From: Macrostomum hystrix
Taxonomy: Eukaryota > Platyhelminthes > Macrostomidae
Assembly: GCA_950097015.1 (NCBI GenBank)
Contig: CATNEN010000027.1
Span: 516,001 to 580,000 of the forward strand
Reading direction: 5' to 3'
DNA length: 64,000 nucleotides
Position numbers and translations under genes: made by a program. Positions 12,159-23,883 of the stretch are shown here, one piece after another; position 1 is the stretch's first letter, and every line of letters starts with the position of its first letter. The notes beneath the pieces are model-generated. The model was not told the DNA's origin and did no database searches. It saw only the letters and a program-made list of their open reading frames with translations.

Positions 12159-13565
12159 ATGGAGACGTCCACCTACAAGCCCGAGTCCCTCGACAATGTC
12201 ACGCTGTTTGACACCGGAGGCTTCATCAGCGTCTGCCCCAGCACTGGCCATTCGGGAGTCAAGAGCACCTGGCTGGTGACAGCCGAATGGTGCATCCGCG
12301 TCTTCGGCGCCCTCATCATAGTCGGCGGCGTCGCCGGAAATCTGCCCACGGCCTACATCCAGGGCACGGAGAAGTCCAACCGAGGCACCACTCGCTTCCT
12401 CATGGTCAGCCTGGCGCTGCTGGACTGTGCCGTCATCCTGCTGGCCGTTGTGCGCTACTGGTTGACGGAAACTCTGCAGGTTGACATTCGCGACCTGCAC
12501 CCCGTGCTGTGCTTCTGGCACCAGGCGGTGGTGGCAACCGTCAGCGACATGGCCGTCTACACCCTGTGTGGCATCGGCGTCGAGCGCTTCATTGCCGTCG
12601 CCTTTCCGTACCGGGTGCAGCAGCTGCTGACGGGCCGCAATCTCGGACTGGCCTACGGCTCGGTCGCGGCCATCATGGTGGCCAAGAATGCGCCAATTGT
12701 GTTCTACCGGCACATCGCCGACTGCGTCCGACTGTTGAGCGACTCGGCTAAGAACCTGACGCGGCGCGGCGGTCAGGTGAGCTGGGAGCAGCTGCGCGGC
12801 GAGCTGGAGTCGTCCGAGTATCGCCTCGTGCCGCACCGCTGCGGCTACGACAAGGCCTTCAGCCAGTGGTTCGCCAAGCTGGACCTGGTGACCTACCTGT
12901 TCATTCCGTACACCATCCTGCTGTTCTGCAACATCTACATCTACGCGGCCATTCGGAGGCAGGCGGCCGCTGTAAAGCAGCACACGACCAAGCGGACCGC
13001 CGGAAAAACTCGCCGGAAGGAGGACGGAGGCGGTCGGCGCAAGCCGGAGAGTGTCATGAAGATCCTCGCGGTGCTGACCGTCATTCACATCATCACTACG
13101 TTGCCGGCTTCCATCTCGCAGGTGTTGGATGTGTACGGCTACAAGTTTCCTAGAAATACGGCGATGCGACGTGTTATGCTGAACGCACTGAAGACGCTGA
13201 TGTTTGCCAACAACGCCACCAATTTCATTGCTTATTTCATTTCGTCTACTGTGTTTCGCTCGCGAGTTCTGCGCTGCTGCGGCTGCGCCGGTGGCATCGG
13301 AAACAGCGGCAGCGCTGGCGGCGGCAGCAGCGTCGGAGGCGGTGGCTGCGTGGGCGGTCGAAGATCGACAACAGGCGCGCCGGTGACCAGAAATGGGGCA
13401 GAAAAACTCGAACTCGCGATCGCCGACAAGCAGGCTAAAGCGGCGCGACCAATGATCGAGACGGAGGCTCAGCAGCCACAGGAGCATGCGCAGCTGGTCA
13501 GCGAAGTCACCCAGGCTCTCATCGTCAGCGCCGGCGACCGCGGATCTCCGTGCGATGGCAACTGA
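12159..13565 (+). CDS. Orphan class A (rhodopsin-type) GPCR, intronless
   Basis: A 468-aa seven-helix receptor of the plasma membrane, probably for a neuropeptide-like ligand. TM1 lies near residues 44-68 with the GN pair (GVAGNLP); TM2 at 78-101; TM3 at 117-145, starting at Cys118 and ending in ERF (142-144) in place of DRY; TM4 at 163-183; TM5 at 240-265; TM6 at 299-325 with a Pro but no CWxP; TM7 at 342-365 with NFIAY where NPxxY is usual. Cys118 probably pairs with Cys228 in loop 2. An NVT glycosylation site is near residue 13. The tail is Gly/Ser-rich with a CCGC palmitoylation-like cluster at 373-376. The ATG at 12159 leaves a normal N-terminus without signal peptide, and no intron interrupts the gene. 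Codons are strongly GC-ending. The family is certain; the ligand class is inference. Confidence 0.88.
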   Translation: METSTYKPESLDNVTLFDTGGFISVCPSTGHSGVKSTWLVTAEWCIRVFGALIIVGGVAGNLPTAYIQGTEKSNRGTTRFLMVSLALLDCAVILLAVVRYWLTETLQVDIRDLHPVLCFWHQAVVATVSDMAVYTLCGIGVERFIAVAFPYRVQQLLTGRNLGLAYGSVAAIMVAKNAPIVFYRHIADCVRLLSDSAKNLTRRGGQVSWEQLRGELESSEYRLVPHRCGYDKAFSQWFAKLDLVTYLFIPYTILLFCNIYIYAAIRRQAAAVKQHTTKRTAGKTRRKEDGGGRRKPESVMKILAVLTVIHIITTLPASISQVLDVYGYKFPRNTAMRRVMLNALKTLMFANNATNFIAYFISSTVFRSRVLRCCGCAGGIGNSGSAGGGSSVGGGGCVGGRRSTTGAPVTRNGAEKLELAIADKQAKAARPMIETEAQQPQEHAQLVSEVTQALIVSAGDRGSPCDGN

Positions 13566-14095
13566 AAGCCCGGCTCCGTCTGGTGATTAGTTGAAAACCT
13601 TTCGTGATTGCAAGTTAACTTTTAGTTACAATGACCGACTCTTACTTGAGTAAGGTCTACCTTGAGTAAATTCATGGGCAACTTTTGAAAATTATGTGAC
13701 TGCCAGACATCACAGTAACACTGTGAGTTGTATTCTCTATATAACATTGCTTTGAAGTGAATCTCTAATTATTTGCCTCGTCCGAATTGCTACGTCTTCT
13801 TGAATATGTCGCGTTCTGTTTGTCGTCGAAAAGGACTCAATTGTTTACAAGGCCCATGTAGCCAATTTTAAGCTGCGTAAAACATTTCAGTTCGTTGATA
13901 TCTTGCTTGCTTGTTCAGCAAATGATATATTTTTGTTCAATGACATACTAACAGGCATTGTTTTGTTGTCCTTGTCTATGCTATGTACACTGATAGTATC
14001 GGGTTTGTTTGAGAATTATTTTACTAATGAGAACTCCTTGCCATTTCGCCTCGGTTTCAAATAGGCCTCGTTGTGGATCCATCCGGCTAATCGAT

Positions 14096-14101
14096 AATAA
14101 A
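14096..14101 (+). terminator. Candidate poly(A) signal AATAAA of the 12.2-kb receptor
   Basis: AATAAA about 530 nt after the receptor stop codon, the first clear signal downstream. It implies a 3' UTR of about 0.55 kb. Confidence 0.5.
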
Positions 14102-14230
14102 CACAGCAACTGAAGGCCATCAGGGATAATTTAACTTAAAGTACACATGTCATGTGCCATCGCTAACTTGCAGCAGACTGGTGTTCCAATTAGGAGCTTA
14201 GTATAATAGTAATAATAATTGCGGGAGGGC

Positions 14231-14430
14231 TGCAGCTGACTGCTGAGCACACGCGCACAGGTGTGTACATCTGCCCTGACTTTCTCATCGTCAGGCAGTG
14301 TACACTCTCACTGTGCCTTGGAGGTTGGCCCTCAAGGGTTCAAATTGAACGACAAGTCGCCTAGCCTTCTCTCCGCGGCTGCGCCCCAAATGAATGTGGC
14401 CTCGCCGCGGAATCGAACTCACGGACCGCT
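14231..14430 (-). mobile_element. SINE B copy, minus strand, head truncated
   Basis: Shares long near-identical blocks with the copy at 53.1-53.4 kb (tctgccctgactttctc, aggcagtgtacactctcac, ccgcggctgcgccccaaatg). The B-box region reads ggaatcgaactc on the plus strand. The A-box end is missing. The open frame at 14261-14512 is a shadow of this SINE. Confidence 0.75.
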
Positions 14431-14439
14431 GGTCCCAAC

Positions 14440-16219
14440 CTTACCTGTTTGTATACCTGTTTACCCTACGCACATGTGTTCTTCGTCAGTTCTCAGTCTG
14501 ATCTCAGTCTGAAACATTTAAAAAATGTTTCATAATGTCGTTGCCTCTGCTGCGTGACGCAAAAAAGTCGGCGCAGTCGCCGTGTCTCGTGTTTTCTCTG
14601 CTCCATAGGTTAAAAATTCTATAATAGAAATATTTCAGCTTGTTTATTTGCGAATCTCTCGCTGAAGAGGCTTTCGCTTCTTCTTATTCTCCTACGGCTT
14701 TCATTGTGAAATCATTGAAATTCTAAAGCACTGAATACGCATTGAAATTGTCTGAGTGAGCTGGCTCTGCTCTGCTGAGAACAATGCGCAGCTCCCGCAG
14801 GTCCGGCTGAGTTTAGTCAGTTGAGGCGCGGCATGGCATCGCTGCATGAGCTGGCAAAAAATAGACACTGCAGGGTGAGGTTATTTTAGAATGCGGATCT
14901 GTACTTTAGAGGCTGAATTAGTGGCTAGTGAAGTAAGCAAGCTTCTGCCTTTCCAATAATTTCAATTTATTTTTGGGGGAGACGGACCACCGGAGGCGGT
15001 GCGCTCAAGGGGAGTCGTCGGGAAAACATGGCCCAAGACTGCCCCTCCCTGTAGTCGAGCAAGAAATATTGGTGCGCTTTGAAAACTACTAAACAAGTTG
15101 AAATTAATGAGTCAACAAGTGCGCCCGAGTTTAGTGACCGAGTCTTGAACTCATTAGCGGATTCCCGCAGATTCACATTGCAGATTCCTTTCAGTTTCTG
15201 CATTGTTTTATCGCTGGCTCGCTATACTCAATCACTCATTTTCAATTCCGAGTCTCTCTTTTCGCTTTCCCAGCGAGTCGTTTAATCAAACCCGAGCAAC
15301 GCCCGCAGACTGGACTGGGGTTAGACGGGATTTTTTTGACGGACAGCCAAATAAAATGAGAAAGGAGTTGCGAAACAGAAGGCCTGTGCGAGTGTTCTCA
15401 GCCACTGGTGAGCTTACTCAAACGCTTTGAATTTTTGCTCTGTGGCAGTGAAATTGCTTGAATGGATGGCTCGCAATGAGGCGCGCTTTGGGGAGGTCTG
15501 GAGGGGAAGGGAGAGAAAGCATTGCCGAGATGGGATTGCTGGGCCAGATCATCCACCCCGCACTGCTTTCAGAACGTGACGGAAGGAGAGGCCAAAAAGG
15601 AAGGAGATTTCAGTGTCTGCTCAGCCACCGTCCGAGAGAGCAAATAATGCAGAGCTATAACTAGCGCTGCGGGAGGGGATGCGGGATCTGGTTTAGTCGG
15701 CCTTTTTTCCCCAATGACAACAAAAGCGATCATGAGATCCCTAACACTGGAGCTGATGCCTCCGCCCTCGGCTGGTGGGGTTGGCAGCCCGCGCCCCGAA
15801 CTCGTCAGGCGAGCCCAGAGCAGCTGAGCCCTAACTGTGACATTATTTAAAACTCAATTTTCAACTGCTTCGCCAGGGTGTATTGGGCACGTCAAAAACA
15901 CACAGGCACATGACATTGGCAGTGACACACAGATTCGTGCTGGGTGGCTGTTGCTAGTACTAATCACGGATTTCAAAGGCTTGCCAGACTTGGCGTTCAG
16001 ACGAAAACAGTGGACAGAAGACTGAGGCTCATATTCATGTCTCGTAGGATTACCGATCGCTATCTTTACCGGCCTTTTCACGTTAATTAATCACACAGAC
16101 TAGCTGGCACTTCTGTCAGTTCTGCACGCTCATATCTGTAATACGCCTGAGACCTTCAATGTCAGAGTTTGTCACGGGTCTGCCTGTGCTGCTCTGGTGT
16201 ACATTAATGGTCAGTTAGT
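14440..16219. other. Intergenic, no gene supported
   Basis: About 1.8 kb of unique DNA. Short frames at 14967-15203, 15079-15285, 15203-15430, 15458-15664 and 15837-16081 lack domains, splice context or coding bias. No array or recognisable element. Confidence 0.45.
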
Positions 16220-16231
16220 GACACCTCACTT

Positions 16232-16620
16232 GGCACCGCTTCCTGCAAGGCAAAATCCGCAGTGAGGAATGCCCCTTCTGCCTCTCCTATGTTGAGGATG
16301 CAGAGCATTTTATTTGCGACTGCCCCGCCTTCACTCAGGACCGGCTCACCTATCTCGGCCCAAACCCGGATCTCCCCGACGTTTTCAGGCCTGAGAACAT
16401 CTGCCAGCTCGTCCGATACCTGAGGGCCACCGGGCGAGCAACCCTCCACCTCCTGGACACTCCGGAGGAGGACCGCGCTGCGGACGCCGGCACCACCGGA
16501 TCCCCCTGCGCGACACCGCAGCTCTAGTTGCCCGTGGTCGCCAGGGGCTAGCGGAATGGGCGGCAACGCCTCCCCGCTGCATCCGGAAGATGCCCCCTGC
16601 AGCTAAGTCAAGTAAGTCAA
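16232..16620 (+). mobile_element. 5'-truncated LINE fragment (C-terminal zinc-knuckle end of ORF2)
   Basis: Plus-strand frame 16219-16527 reads HLTWHRFLQGKIRSEE and then CPFCLSYVEDAEHFICDCP, ending at a TAG. The pattern CxxC-(x8)-H-(x4)-C with a Glu-His-Phe core is the C-terminal Cys-His motif of Jockey/I/CR1-type non-LTR reverse transcriptases, which in those families follows the RT or RNase H domain; neither is present here. Stops lie immediately upstream, so the copy is 5' truncated. The 12-mer gacacctcactt flanks it at 16220-16231 and 16621-16632, consistent with a target-site duplication, and the 3' end carries a short aagtca-type tail. Clade assignment is tentative. Confidence 0.65.
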
Positions 16621-16632
16621 GACACCTCACTT

Positions 16633-16886
16633 ACTAGCCCCACCTCACTCCCTGGCCCCACCTCACTCCCTGGCCCCACCTCCCTCCCTGGCCCCACCTC
16701 ACTCTCTGGCCCCACCTCACTCCCTGGCCCCACCTCCCTCCCTGGCCCCACCTCACTCCCTGGCCCCACCTCCCTGGCCCCACCTCCCTCCCTGGCCTCA
16801 CCTCACTCCCTGGCCCCACCTCCCTCCCTGGCCTCACCTCACTCCCTGGCCCCACCTCACTCTCTGGCCCCACCTCACTCCCTGGC
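16633..16886. repeat. 18-bp tandem array, unit ccccacctcactccctgg
   Basis: About 14 units, with variants ccctcc and tcactctc. It is C-rich on this strand. It starts exactly at the right flank of the LINE fragment and shares cacctcact with the proposed target-site duplication. Confidence 0.95.
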
Positions 16887-18393
16887 TTCTCAAAAGGTAG
16901 AGAGTTCTCAACCTAATGCGAGACTGTAATTTAAATTGAGCGGGACTGGCTCTACGAGGCCCCCAGGTAGGAAAGTCTGATGGTGATGAAAAATCACTTA
17001 GGAAAACAGTCTGTAGGCCAGTTTTTTAAATTGATGAATTTTCAATATTTTTTTGAAACATGTAAATTCGTGGCCATTTTCAGAATTAAAAGGCATTAAA
17101 CGTTGGGTAATTTTGAATTTAATTATTGCTAATGAGCACGCCTCGAAATCGCCCACAGACTAAGCGCTGATTTTACCTTTCTATCTGAGTAAAACTACTC
17201 AAGCAAGTCGTGCATTCCTTGTGGATTACTCGCAACTACAGTCTAGGCCAGATAAATCTCTTGCATTTTTAACTTACAATTCAAATTCTGAATTCATTAG
17301 CGACACGCTTCACCGGATACCGAACATTCGAGCATTGCGCGAATGAACAATTAGTAAAGAACAGAATGCCAAGCCTGTACACGTCTCATTGGATAAAAGT
17401 ATTGTCCAATATTTTGGTCCGGTGGTCACCGCCCGCACCGATGCCAGCTCGATAATTGTTGAGAGAGAAAAATCATTTTCTGCATCGACAAAGCTATTTA
17501 ATCACTGGGTCAAGACCTATCATCCATCACTGCTCAATGTGCTCAAGGAGAATTTCAAGAAAGTAATCCGTGTGAGAATTCTAGATTTTATAATCGACCA
17601 TGCTTGGAATAATTGCATTATTTGCTAAGTGGGAGAATTAGAAGTACGGCCTTCATACCTCGCCTGCACTGTTGCTTGATTTATTCCAGGTGAATCGGCC
17701 GTCATAAAACTTCTTTGTCGCGACTGCTGTCTTCCGCTCTGCGGCTCACAGAGTTCAGTTATCCAGCAAACTAAATTGAGTTCAGTATCTTCCTCCAAAT
17801 AGGCCCTGATGCTATGCGGGTGGCTTGGTGATTCGGAGACCCGACACTAAGGGACAATCCAACAGTGGGAGAATATCCAGCCCTAATGGACTTTTTTTCT
17901 CCCCGACCAGATCTGACTTGGCCGCGAAAGATCTCCCGCCGGCACTGGGGTAAGTGGGATTGGGGATTTCGGGAGCACTGAAAGGTTTGGGAGTTATCTT
18001 TGCTTCTCTCTGTCTCTCTGTCGGCCAGTGTGTGTCCTTTTTTGCTCCCTATTTTGAGAAGAGCAAAAAGTCAAGCTTGCAATTTGAAGGCTCGCCGACA
18101 ACTCTCGACACGTCTTCCGCGGGTCTCACGGGGACGCCAACAAGTTCATGTCGTCCGCCCTCCTTCCGAAATTGCCCTCGTCCAACTAGAAATTCGATGA
18201 CAGAAGCAACTTCCAGGACTTGTCTAAACGCCTTTATTTCCCAGTGAATATAGTGTCTCGAACGAAATCCTTGGATTTCCATTCCGGTACAGTTGCTGTT
18301 TCGACCAGCTACTGGTTTATTCTTTGATATCAGAGAAGCAGTCGCGGCTTATAGACCATAAAATAAACACTACGACGCGAATTCTAAATGACT
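16887..18393. other. Intergenic, no gene supported
   Basis: Unique DNA. The frame at 17389-17628 (begins in KSIVQYFGPVV) has a protein-like composition but no ATG, no recognisable domain and no clear exon borders, so it is not called. The frames near 18.0-18.3 kb have no domain. Confidence 0.45.
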
Positions 18394-21300
18394 AAGATTC
18401 GCAGTGAATTAGATTTAGCGTGACTTAAATTCGGTGTGACTTAGATTCGAAGTGACTCGGATTCGGAGTGACTTGGATTCGGAGTGACTTGGATTCCGAG
18501 TGTCTCGGATTCGGAGTGTCTCGGATTCGAAGTGGCTTGGATACGGATTAGATTTAGAGTGACTTAAATTCGGAGTGAATTAGATTTAGAGTGACTTGAA
18601 TTCGGAGTGATTTAGATTTAGAGTGACTTGAATTCGGAGTGAATTAGATTTAGAGTGGCTTGGATTCGGAGTGAATTAGATTTAGATTGGCTTACATTCG
18701 GAGTGAATTAGATTTAGAGTGGCTTACATTCGGAGTGAATTAGATTTAGAGTGACTTGGATTCGGAGTGAATTAGATTTAGATTGGCTTACATTCGGAGT
18801 GAATTAGATTTAGAGTGGCTTAAATTCGGAGTGAATTAGATTTAGAGTGACTTGGATTCGGAGTGAATTAGATTTAGATTGGCTTACATTCGGAGTGAAT
18901 TAGATTTAGAGTGGCTTAAATTCGGAGTGAATTAGATTTAGAGTGGCTTAAATTCGGAGTGAATTAGATTTAGAGTGGCTTAAATTCGGAGTGAATTAGA
19001 TTTAGAGTGGCTTAAATTCGGAGTGAATTAGATTTAGAGTGGCTTAAATTCGGAGTGAATTAGATTTAGAGTGACTTGGATTCGGAGTGAATTAGATTTA
19101 GAGTGGCTTGGATTCGGAGTGAATTAGATTTAGAGTGACTTGGATTCGGAGTGAATTAGATTTAGAGTGGCTTAAATTCGGAGTGAATTAGATTTAGAGT
19201 GGCTTAAATTCGGAGTGAATTAGATTTAGAGTGGCTTAAATTCGGAGTGAATTAGATTTAGAGTGGCTTAAATTCGGAGTGAATTAGATTTAGAGTGGCT
19301 TGGATTCGGAGTGAATTAGATTTAGAGTGGCTTAAATTCGGAGTGAATTGGATTTAGAGTGGCTTGGATTCGGAGTGAATTAGATTTAGAGTGGCTTACA
19401 TTCGGAGTGAATTAGATTTAGAGTGGCTTACATTCGGAGTGAATTAGATTTAGAGTGGCTTACATTCGGAGTGAATTAGATTTAGAGTGACTTAAATTCG
19501 GAGTGAATTAGATTTAGAGTGGCTTGGATTCGGAGTGAATTAGATTTAGAGTGGCTTACATTCGGAGTGAATTAGATTTAGAGTGACTTAAATTCGGAGT
19601 GAATTAGATTTAGAGTGGCTTGGATTCGGAGTGAATTAGATTTAGATTGGCTTACATTCGGAGTGAATTAGATTTAGAGTGGCTTAAATTCGGAGTGAAT
19701 TAGATTTAGAGTAACTTGGATTCGGAGTGAATTAGATTTAGATAGGCTTAAATTCGGAGTGAATTAGATTTAGATTGGCTTACATTCGGAGTGAATTAGA
19801 TTTAGAGTGGCTTGGATTCGGAGTGAATTAGATTTAGAGTGACTTGGATTCGGAGTGAATTAGATTTAGATTGGCTTACATTCGGAGTGAATTAGATTTA
19901 GATTGGCTTACATTCGGAGTGAATTAGATTTAGAGTGGCTTACATTCGGAGTGAATTAGATTTAGATTGGCTTGGATATGGGGTGAATTAGATTTAGAGT
20001 GGCTTACATTCGGAGTGAATTATATTTAGAGTGGCTTACATTCGGAGTGAATTAGATTTAGATTGGCTTACATTCGGAGTGAATTAGATTTAGATTGGCT
20101 TACATTCGGAGTGAATTAGATTTAGAGTGGCTTACATTCGGAGTGAATTGGATTTAGAGTGGCTTACATTCGGAGTGAATTAGATTTAGAGTGGCTTAAA
20201 TTCGGAGTGAATTAGATTTAGATTGGCTTACAGTCGGAGTGAATTAGATTTAGAGTGACTTGGATTCGGAGTGAATTAGATTTAGAGTGGCTTACATTCG
20301 GAGTGAATTAGATTTAGAGTGGCTTAAATTCGGAGTGAATTAGATTTAGATTGGCTTACATTCGGAGTGAATTAGATTTAGATTGACTTACATTCGGAGT
20401 GAATTAGATTTAGATTGGCTTGGATTTGGGGTGAATTAGATTTAGAGTGGCTTACATTCGGAGTGAATTAGATTTAAAGTGGCTTACATTCGGAGTGAAT
20501 TAGATTTAGAGTGCCTTTCATTTGGAGTGAATTAGATTTAGAGTGGCTTGGATTCGGAGTGAATTAGATTTAGAGTGGCTTGGATTCGGAGTGAATTAGA
20601 TTTAGATTGGCTTGGATTCGGAGTGAATTATATTTAGAGTGGCTTAAATTCGGAGTGAATTAGATTTAGATTGGCTTACATTCGGAGTGAATTAGATTTA
20701 GATTGGCTTACATTCGGAGTGAATTAGATTTAGATTGGCTTACATTCGGAGTGAATTAGATTTAGAGTGGCTTACATTCGGAGTGAATTAGATTTAGAGT
20801 GGCTTACATTCGGAGTGAATTAGATTTAGAGTGGCTTACATTCGGAGTGAATTAGATTTAGAGTGGCTTAAATTCGGAGTGAATTAGATTTAGAGTGACT
20901 TAAATTCGGAGTGAATTAGATTTAGAGTGGCTTAAATTCGGAGTGAATTAGATTTAGAGTGGCTTGAATTCGGAGTGAATTAGATTTAGAGTGGCTTGAA
21001 TTCGGAGTGAATTAGATTTAGAGTGGCTTACATTCGGAGTGAATTAGATTTAGATTGGCTTACATTCGGAGTGAATTAGATTTAGAGTGGCTTACATTCG
21101 GAGTGAATTAGATTTAGAGTGGCTTACATTCGGAGTGAATTAGATTTAGATTGGCTTACATTCGGAGTGAATTAGATTTAGAGTGGCTTACATTCGGAGT
21201 GAATTAGATTTAGAGTGGCTTACATTCGGAGTGAATTAGATTTAGAGTGGCTTACATTCGGAGTGAATTAGATTTAGAGTGGCTTAAATTCGGAGTGAAT

Positions 21301-21998
21301 TAGATTTCGAGTGACTTAAATTCGGAGTGAATTAGATTTAGAGTGGCTTAAATTCGGAGTGAATTAGATTTAGAGTGGCTTGAATTCGGAGTGAATTAGA
21401 TTTAGAGTGGCTTGAATTCGGAGTGAATTAGATTTAGAGTGGCTTACATTCGGAGTGAATTAGATTTAGAGTGGCTTAAATTCGGAGTGAATTAGATTTA
21501 GAGTGGCTTGAATTCGGAGTGAATTAGATTTAGAGTGGCTTAAATTCGGAGTGAATTAGATTTAGAGTGGCTTAAATTCTGAGTGAATTAGATTTAGAGT
21601 GGCTTACATTCGGAGTGAATTAGATTTAGAGTGGCTTGGATTCGGAGTGAATTAGATTTAGAGTGACTTGGATTCGGAGTGAATTAGATTTAGAGTGACT
21701 TGGATTCGGAGTGAATTAGATTTAGATTGGCTTACATTCGGAGTGAATTAGATTTAGATTGGCTTACATTCGGAGTGAATTAGATTTAGATTGGCTTACA
21801 TTCGGAGTGAATTAGATTTAGAGTGGCTTACATTCGGAGTGAATTAGATTTAGAGTGGCTTGGATTTGGGGTGAATTAGATTTAGAGTGGCTTACATTCG
21901 GAGTGAATTAGATTTAGATTGGCTTACATTCGGAGTGAATTAGATTTAGATTGGCTTACATTCGGAGTGAATTAGATTTAGAGTGGCTTGTATTCGTG
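18394..21998. repeat. 3.6-kb satellite, 32-bp dimeric unit
   Basis: Roughly 110 copies. Each 32-bp unit is two related 16-bp halves, gattcggagtgaatta and gatttagagtggctta. The left edge (18.43-18.54 kb) holds plain 16-bp forms such as gattcggagtgacttg. Frequent single-base variants are gattgg for gagtgg and cttaca, cttaaa or cttgga at the half junction. No unit is interrupted by other DNA. Confidence 0.97.
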
Positions 21999-22888
21999 TA
22001 ATCCAAGTGTATTCCATTATGGTTATAATAACTATTATGTATTCTAAGCGGCCTTGATTAATAATAATTAGGGTCGGACCCTAAGTGACCCATATTCAAG
22101 AGTTTCATGATTCAAAGATTCGAAAGTATTTCCAGGAAATGGGGCTCTGTTGTAGTCCACTGACAGATGACAGGTGATTGATTAGGCCACACGACTTGAC
22201 GCAAAGCGATTCAGCAAATAAAATCCGGCATTGATTGATTTCGCTTGATGGAATGGCGCAGATTAACCCCAATTTAGCCTTTTGTTAAATTTATTCTAGT
22301 CTGGCCGCATCCGACATGCATTGCTTCCGATTTAAGATCAATCTTATTGATTGCACCCCCAGTCAGACTATAAACCGAGGCATCATATTATTGTACTCCA
22401 ATCCGAGTTGAGTTCGAAGCCTAACAAAGAACTGATCTGATCGGGGAGGGGCTACCGGGATGGGGGTGGATAGGGATTTGGGGAGCCCACCATTCGGCCA
22501 GATTTTAAAATGACCAACACAAAGCGGCGGATGGCCTGAAGGATTACGATCCTCTTCCCAATGTCCCCGACGTCTATCACTGACTGGCACGCGACAAAGC
22601 CCGACCTTGAAGTCTGGAGCCCTTTCAAAGCCATCTAGCTGGCTGGCTGACATTTGTCGAGCGGTATTCACACAGGACTCAGACATCCATTTGCAATTTC
22701 ATCTAGCCTTAATCCCTGGCAATGTCTTGACATTTCTTTGGACACCTCTGATTGATTAGTGTCTTGTATACCTTAATCCATCGTGTCTACATCGTCATTT
22801 CATTATCCTCAGCTTATCTTGTCCGTTTGTCACTCATGTTACATTTGGAGAGCTAACCTGCGTCCTAAATGCATGACGATTTAATGTG
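21999..22888. other. Intergenic, no gene supported
   Basis: Unique DNA between two arrays. A 107-codon minus-strand frame (22363-22686) has no recognisable domain and no supporting context. Confidence 0.45.
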
Positions 22889-23101
22889 ACCTGAGCATAG
22901 CTGAGCATTAGCTGAGCACAGTAGAGCATAGCTGAGCACAGTAGAGCACAGTAGAGCATAGCTGAGCATAGCTGAGCATAGCTGAGCATAGCTGAGCATA
23001 GCTGAGCATAGCTGAGCATAGCTGAGCATAGCTGAGCATAGCTGAGCATAGCTGAGCATAGCTGAGCATAGCTGAGCATAGCTGAGCATAGCTGAGCATA
23101 C
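22889..23101. repeat. 10-bp tandem array, unit gctgagcata
   Basis: About 20 units, almost perfect in the right two thirds, with gctgagcaca and gtagagcata forms at the left edge. Thirty bases equal ten codons, so several minus-strand frames stay open (MLSYAQLCSA); these are artefacts. Confidence 0.97.
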
Positions 23102-23666
23102 GAGCGTAGATTAAAAGCAACAAAATAGTTCGAAGAGGAGCTTCTTTCGACCTATAAAAGCCAAGGCACTGAGGCTGTCTAATTTGAATGACTGGAGCGT
23201 GCGATATTAGCTTGATTAGGCAAGGTTGACATCTTTTGACTTTGAGCATTGTCAGGAAACTCTATCAGCACTGAGAGTACCTGCCAATGCTAAAAGCTTT
23301 CAGTATAGCATTTTTGAAGCATGAAATGCGGACACTCCGTTTAAGTACTCACTGACCCGTTAAGTACGTACTAAAAAAGTGATAAAAATCTACTGTGTAC
23401 TTTAACGAGTATAGTGTACTAATCACGTACAGCTCAAGGTGGCTAGACTAGAAATTTGAAGTGTCTTCAAACGTCATGACGCGTCTGAATCTTTATCAGA
23501 CACGATTTTGTTGACGAAAAAGTTAATATCTATCTACCCTTATGCGCGATCTTTATATCTATCCTACAGCCAAGTAAGCAATTCTACCCTGTCATCTCAT
23601 CATGAGAAGTGAGCAGTGAGATTAGGTTTATTATCGTTAGGCAGTTAAAAAAACTCTTAAAAACCT
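23102..23666. other. Intergenic, no gene supported
   Basis: Unique AT-rich DNA without convincing coding frames, RNA genes or repeats. Confidence 0.45.
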
Positions 23667-23883
23667 TGGCTGCATGAAGACTGCGTACGGCTGTTCAGTC
23701 CATGGACTAAAGGGACGCCACGCCACACCTAAATTACCCCAGCTGATGCTGCTACCCATTTAACAGCTGGGTGAACTGAAGCAACGCTGGAAATTGGAAT
23801 TCCACTGGAAATTGTTCCAGTGGAGTCCAGAATCGAACCCCCGACTTTCAAGTTGTGAGTCCGACACTCAAACCACTAGGCTA
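23667..23883 (-). mobile_element. SINE A copy with well-preserved tRNA-like head, minus strand
   Basis: On the minus strand the head starts with A-box TAGCCTAGTGG (plus 23873-23883), then B-box GGGTTCGATTC (plus 23830-23840). The body follows, including the block equivalent to gctgttaaatggg and the cagtccatggact motif, which matches the copy at 39.6-39.8 kb. The Pol III boxes fit a tRNA origin. This is not a functional tRNA gene because the body continues past the head. Confidence 0.8.

Noticed and set aside
12141-13487. 448-codon minus-strand frame antisense to the 12.2-kb receptor
   Set aside because: A GC-ending-codon shadow of the receptor; its translation is low-complexity with no domain.
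17389-17628. Possible exon, frame beginning KSIVQYFGPVV
   Set aside because: Composition is protein-like, but there is no ATG, no recognised domain and no convincing acceptor or donor pair. A BLASTX hit to a protein family would revive it.
22363-22686. 107-codon minus-strand frame
   Set aside because: No domain, Pro/Arg-rich composition and an overlapping alternative frame; no splice or promoter context.
23830-23883. Functional tRNA gene on the minus strand
   Set aside because: A- and B-boxes are good, but the sequence continues into a SINE body shared with other loci and no proper acceptor stem closes.
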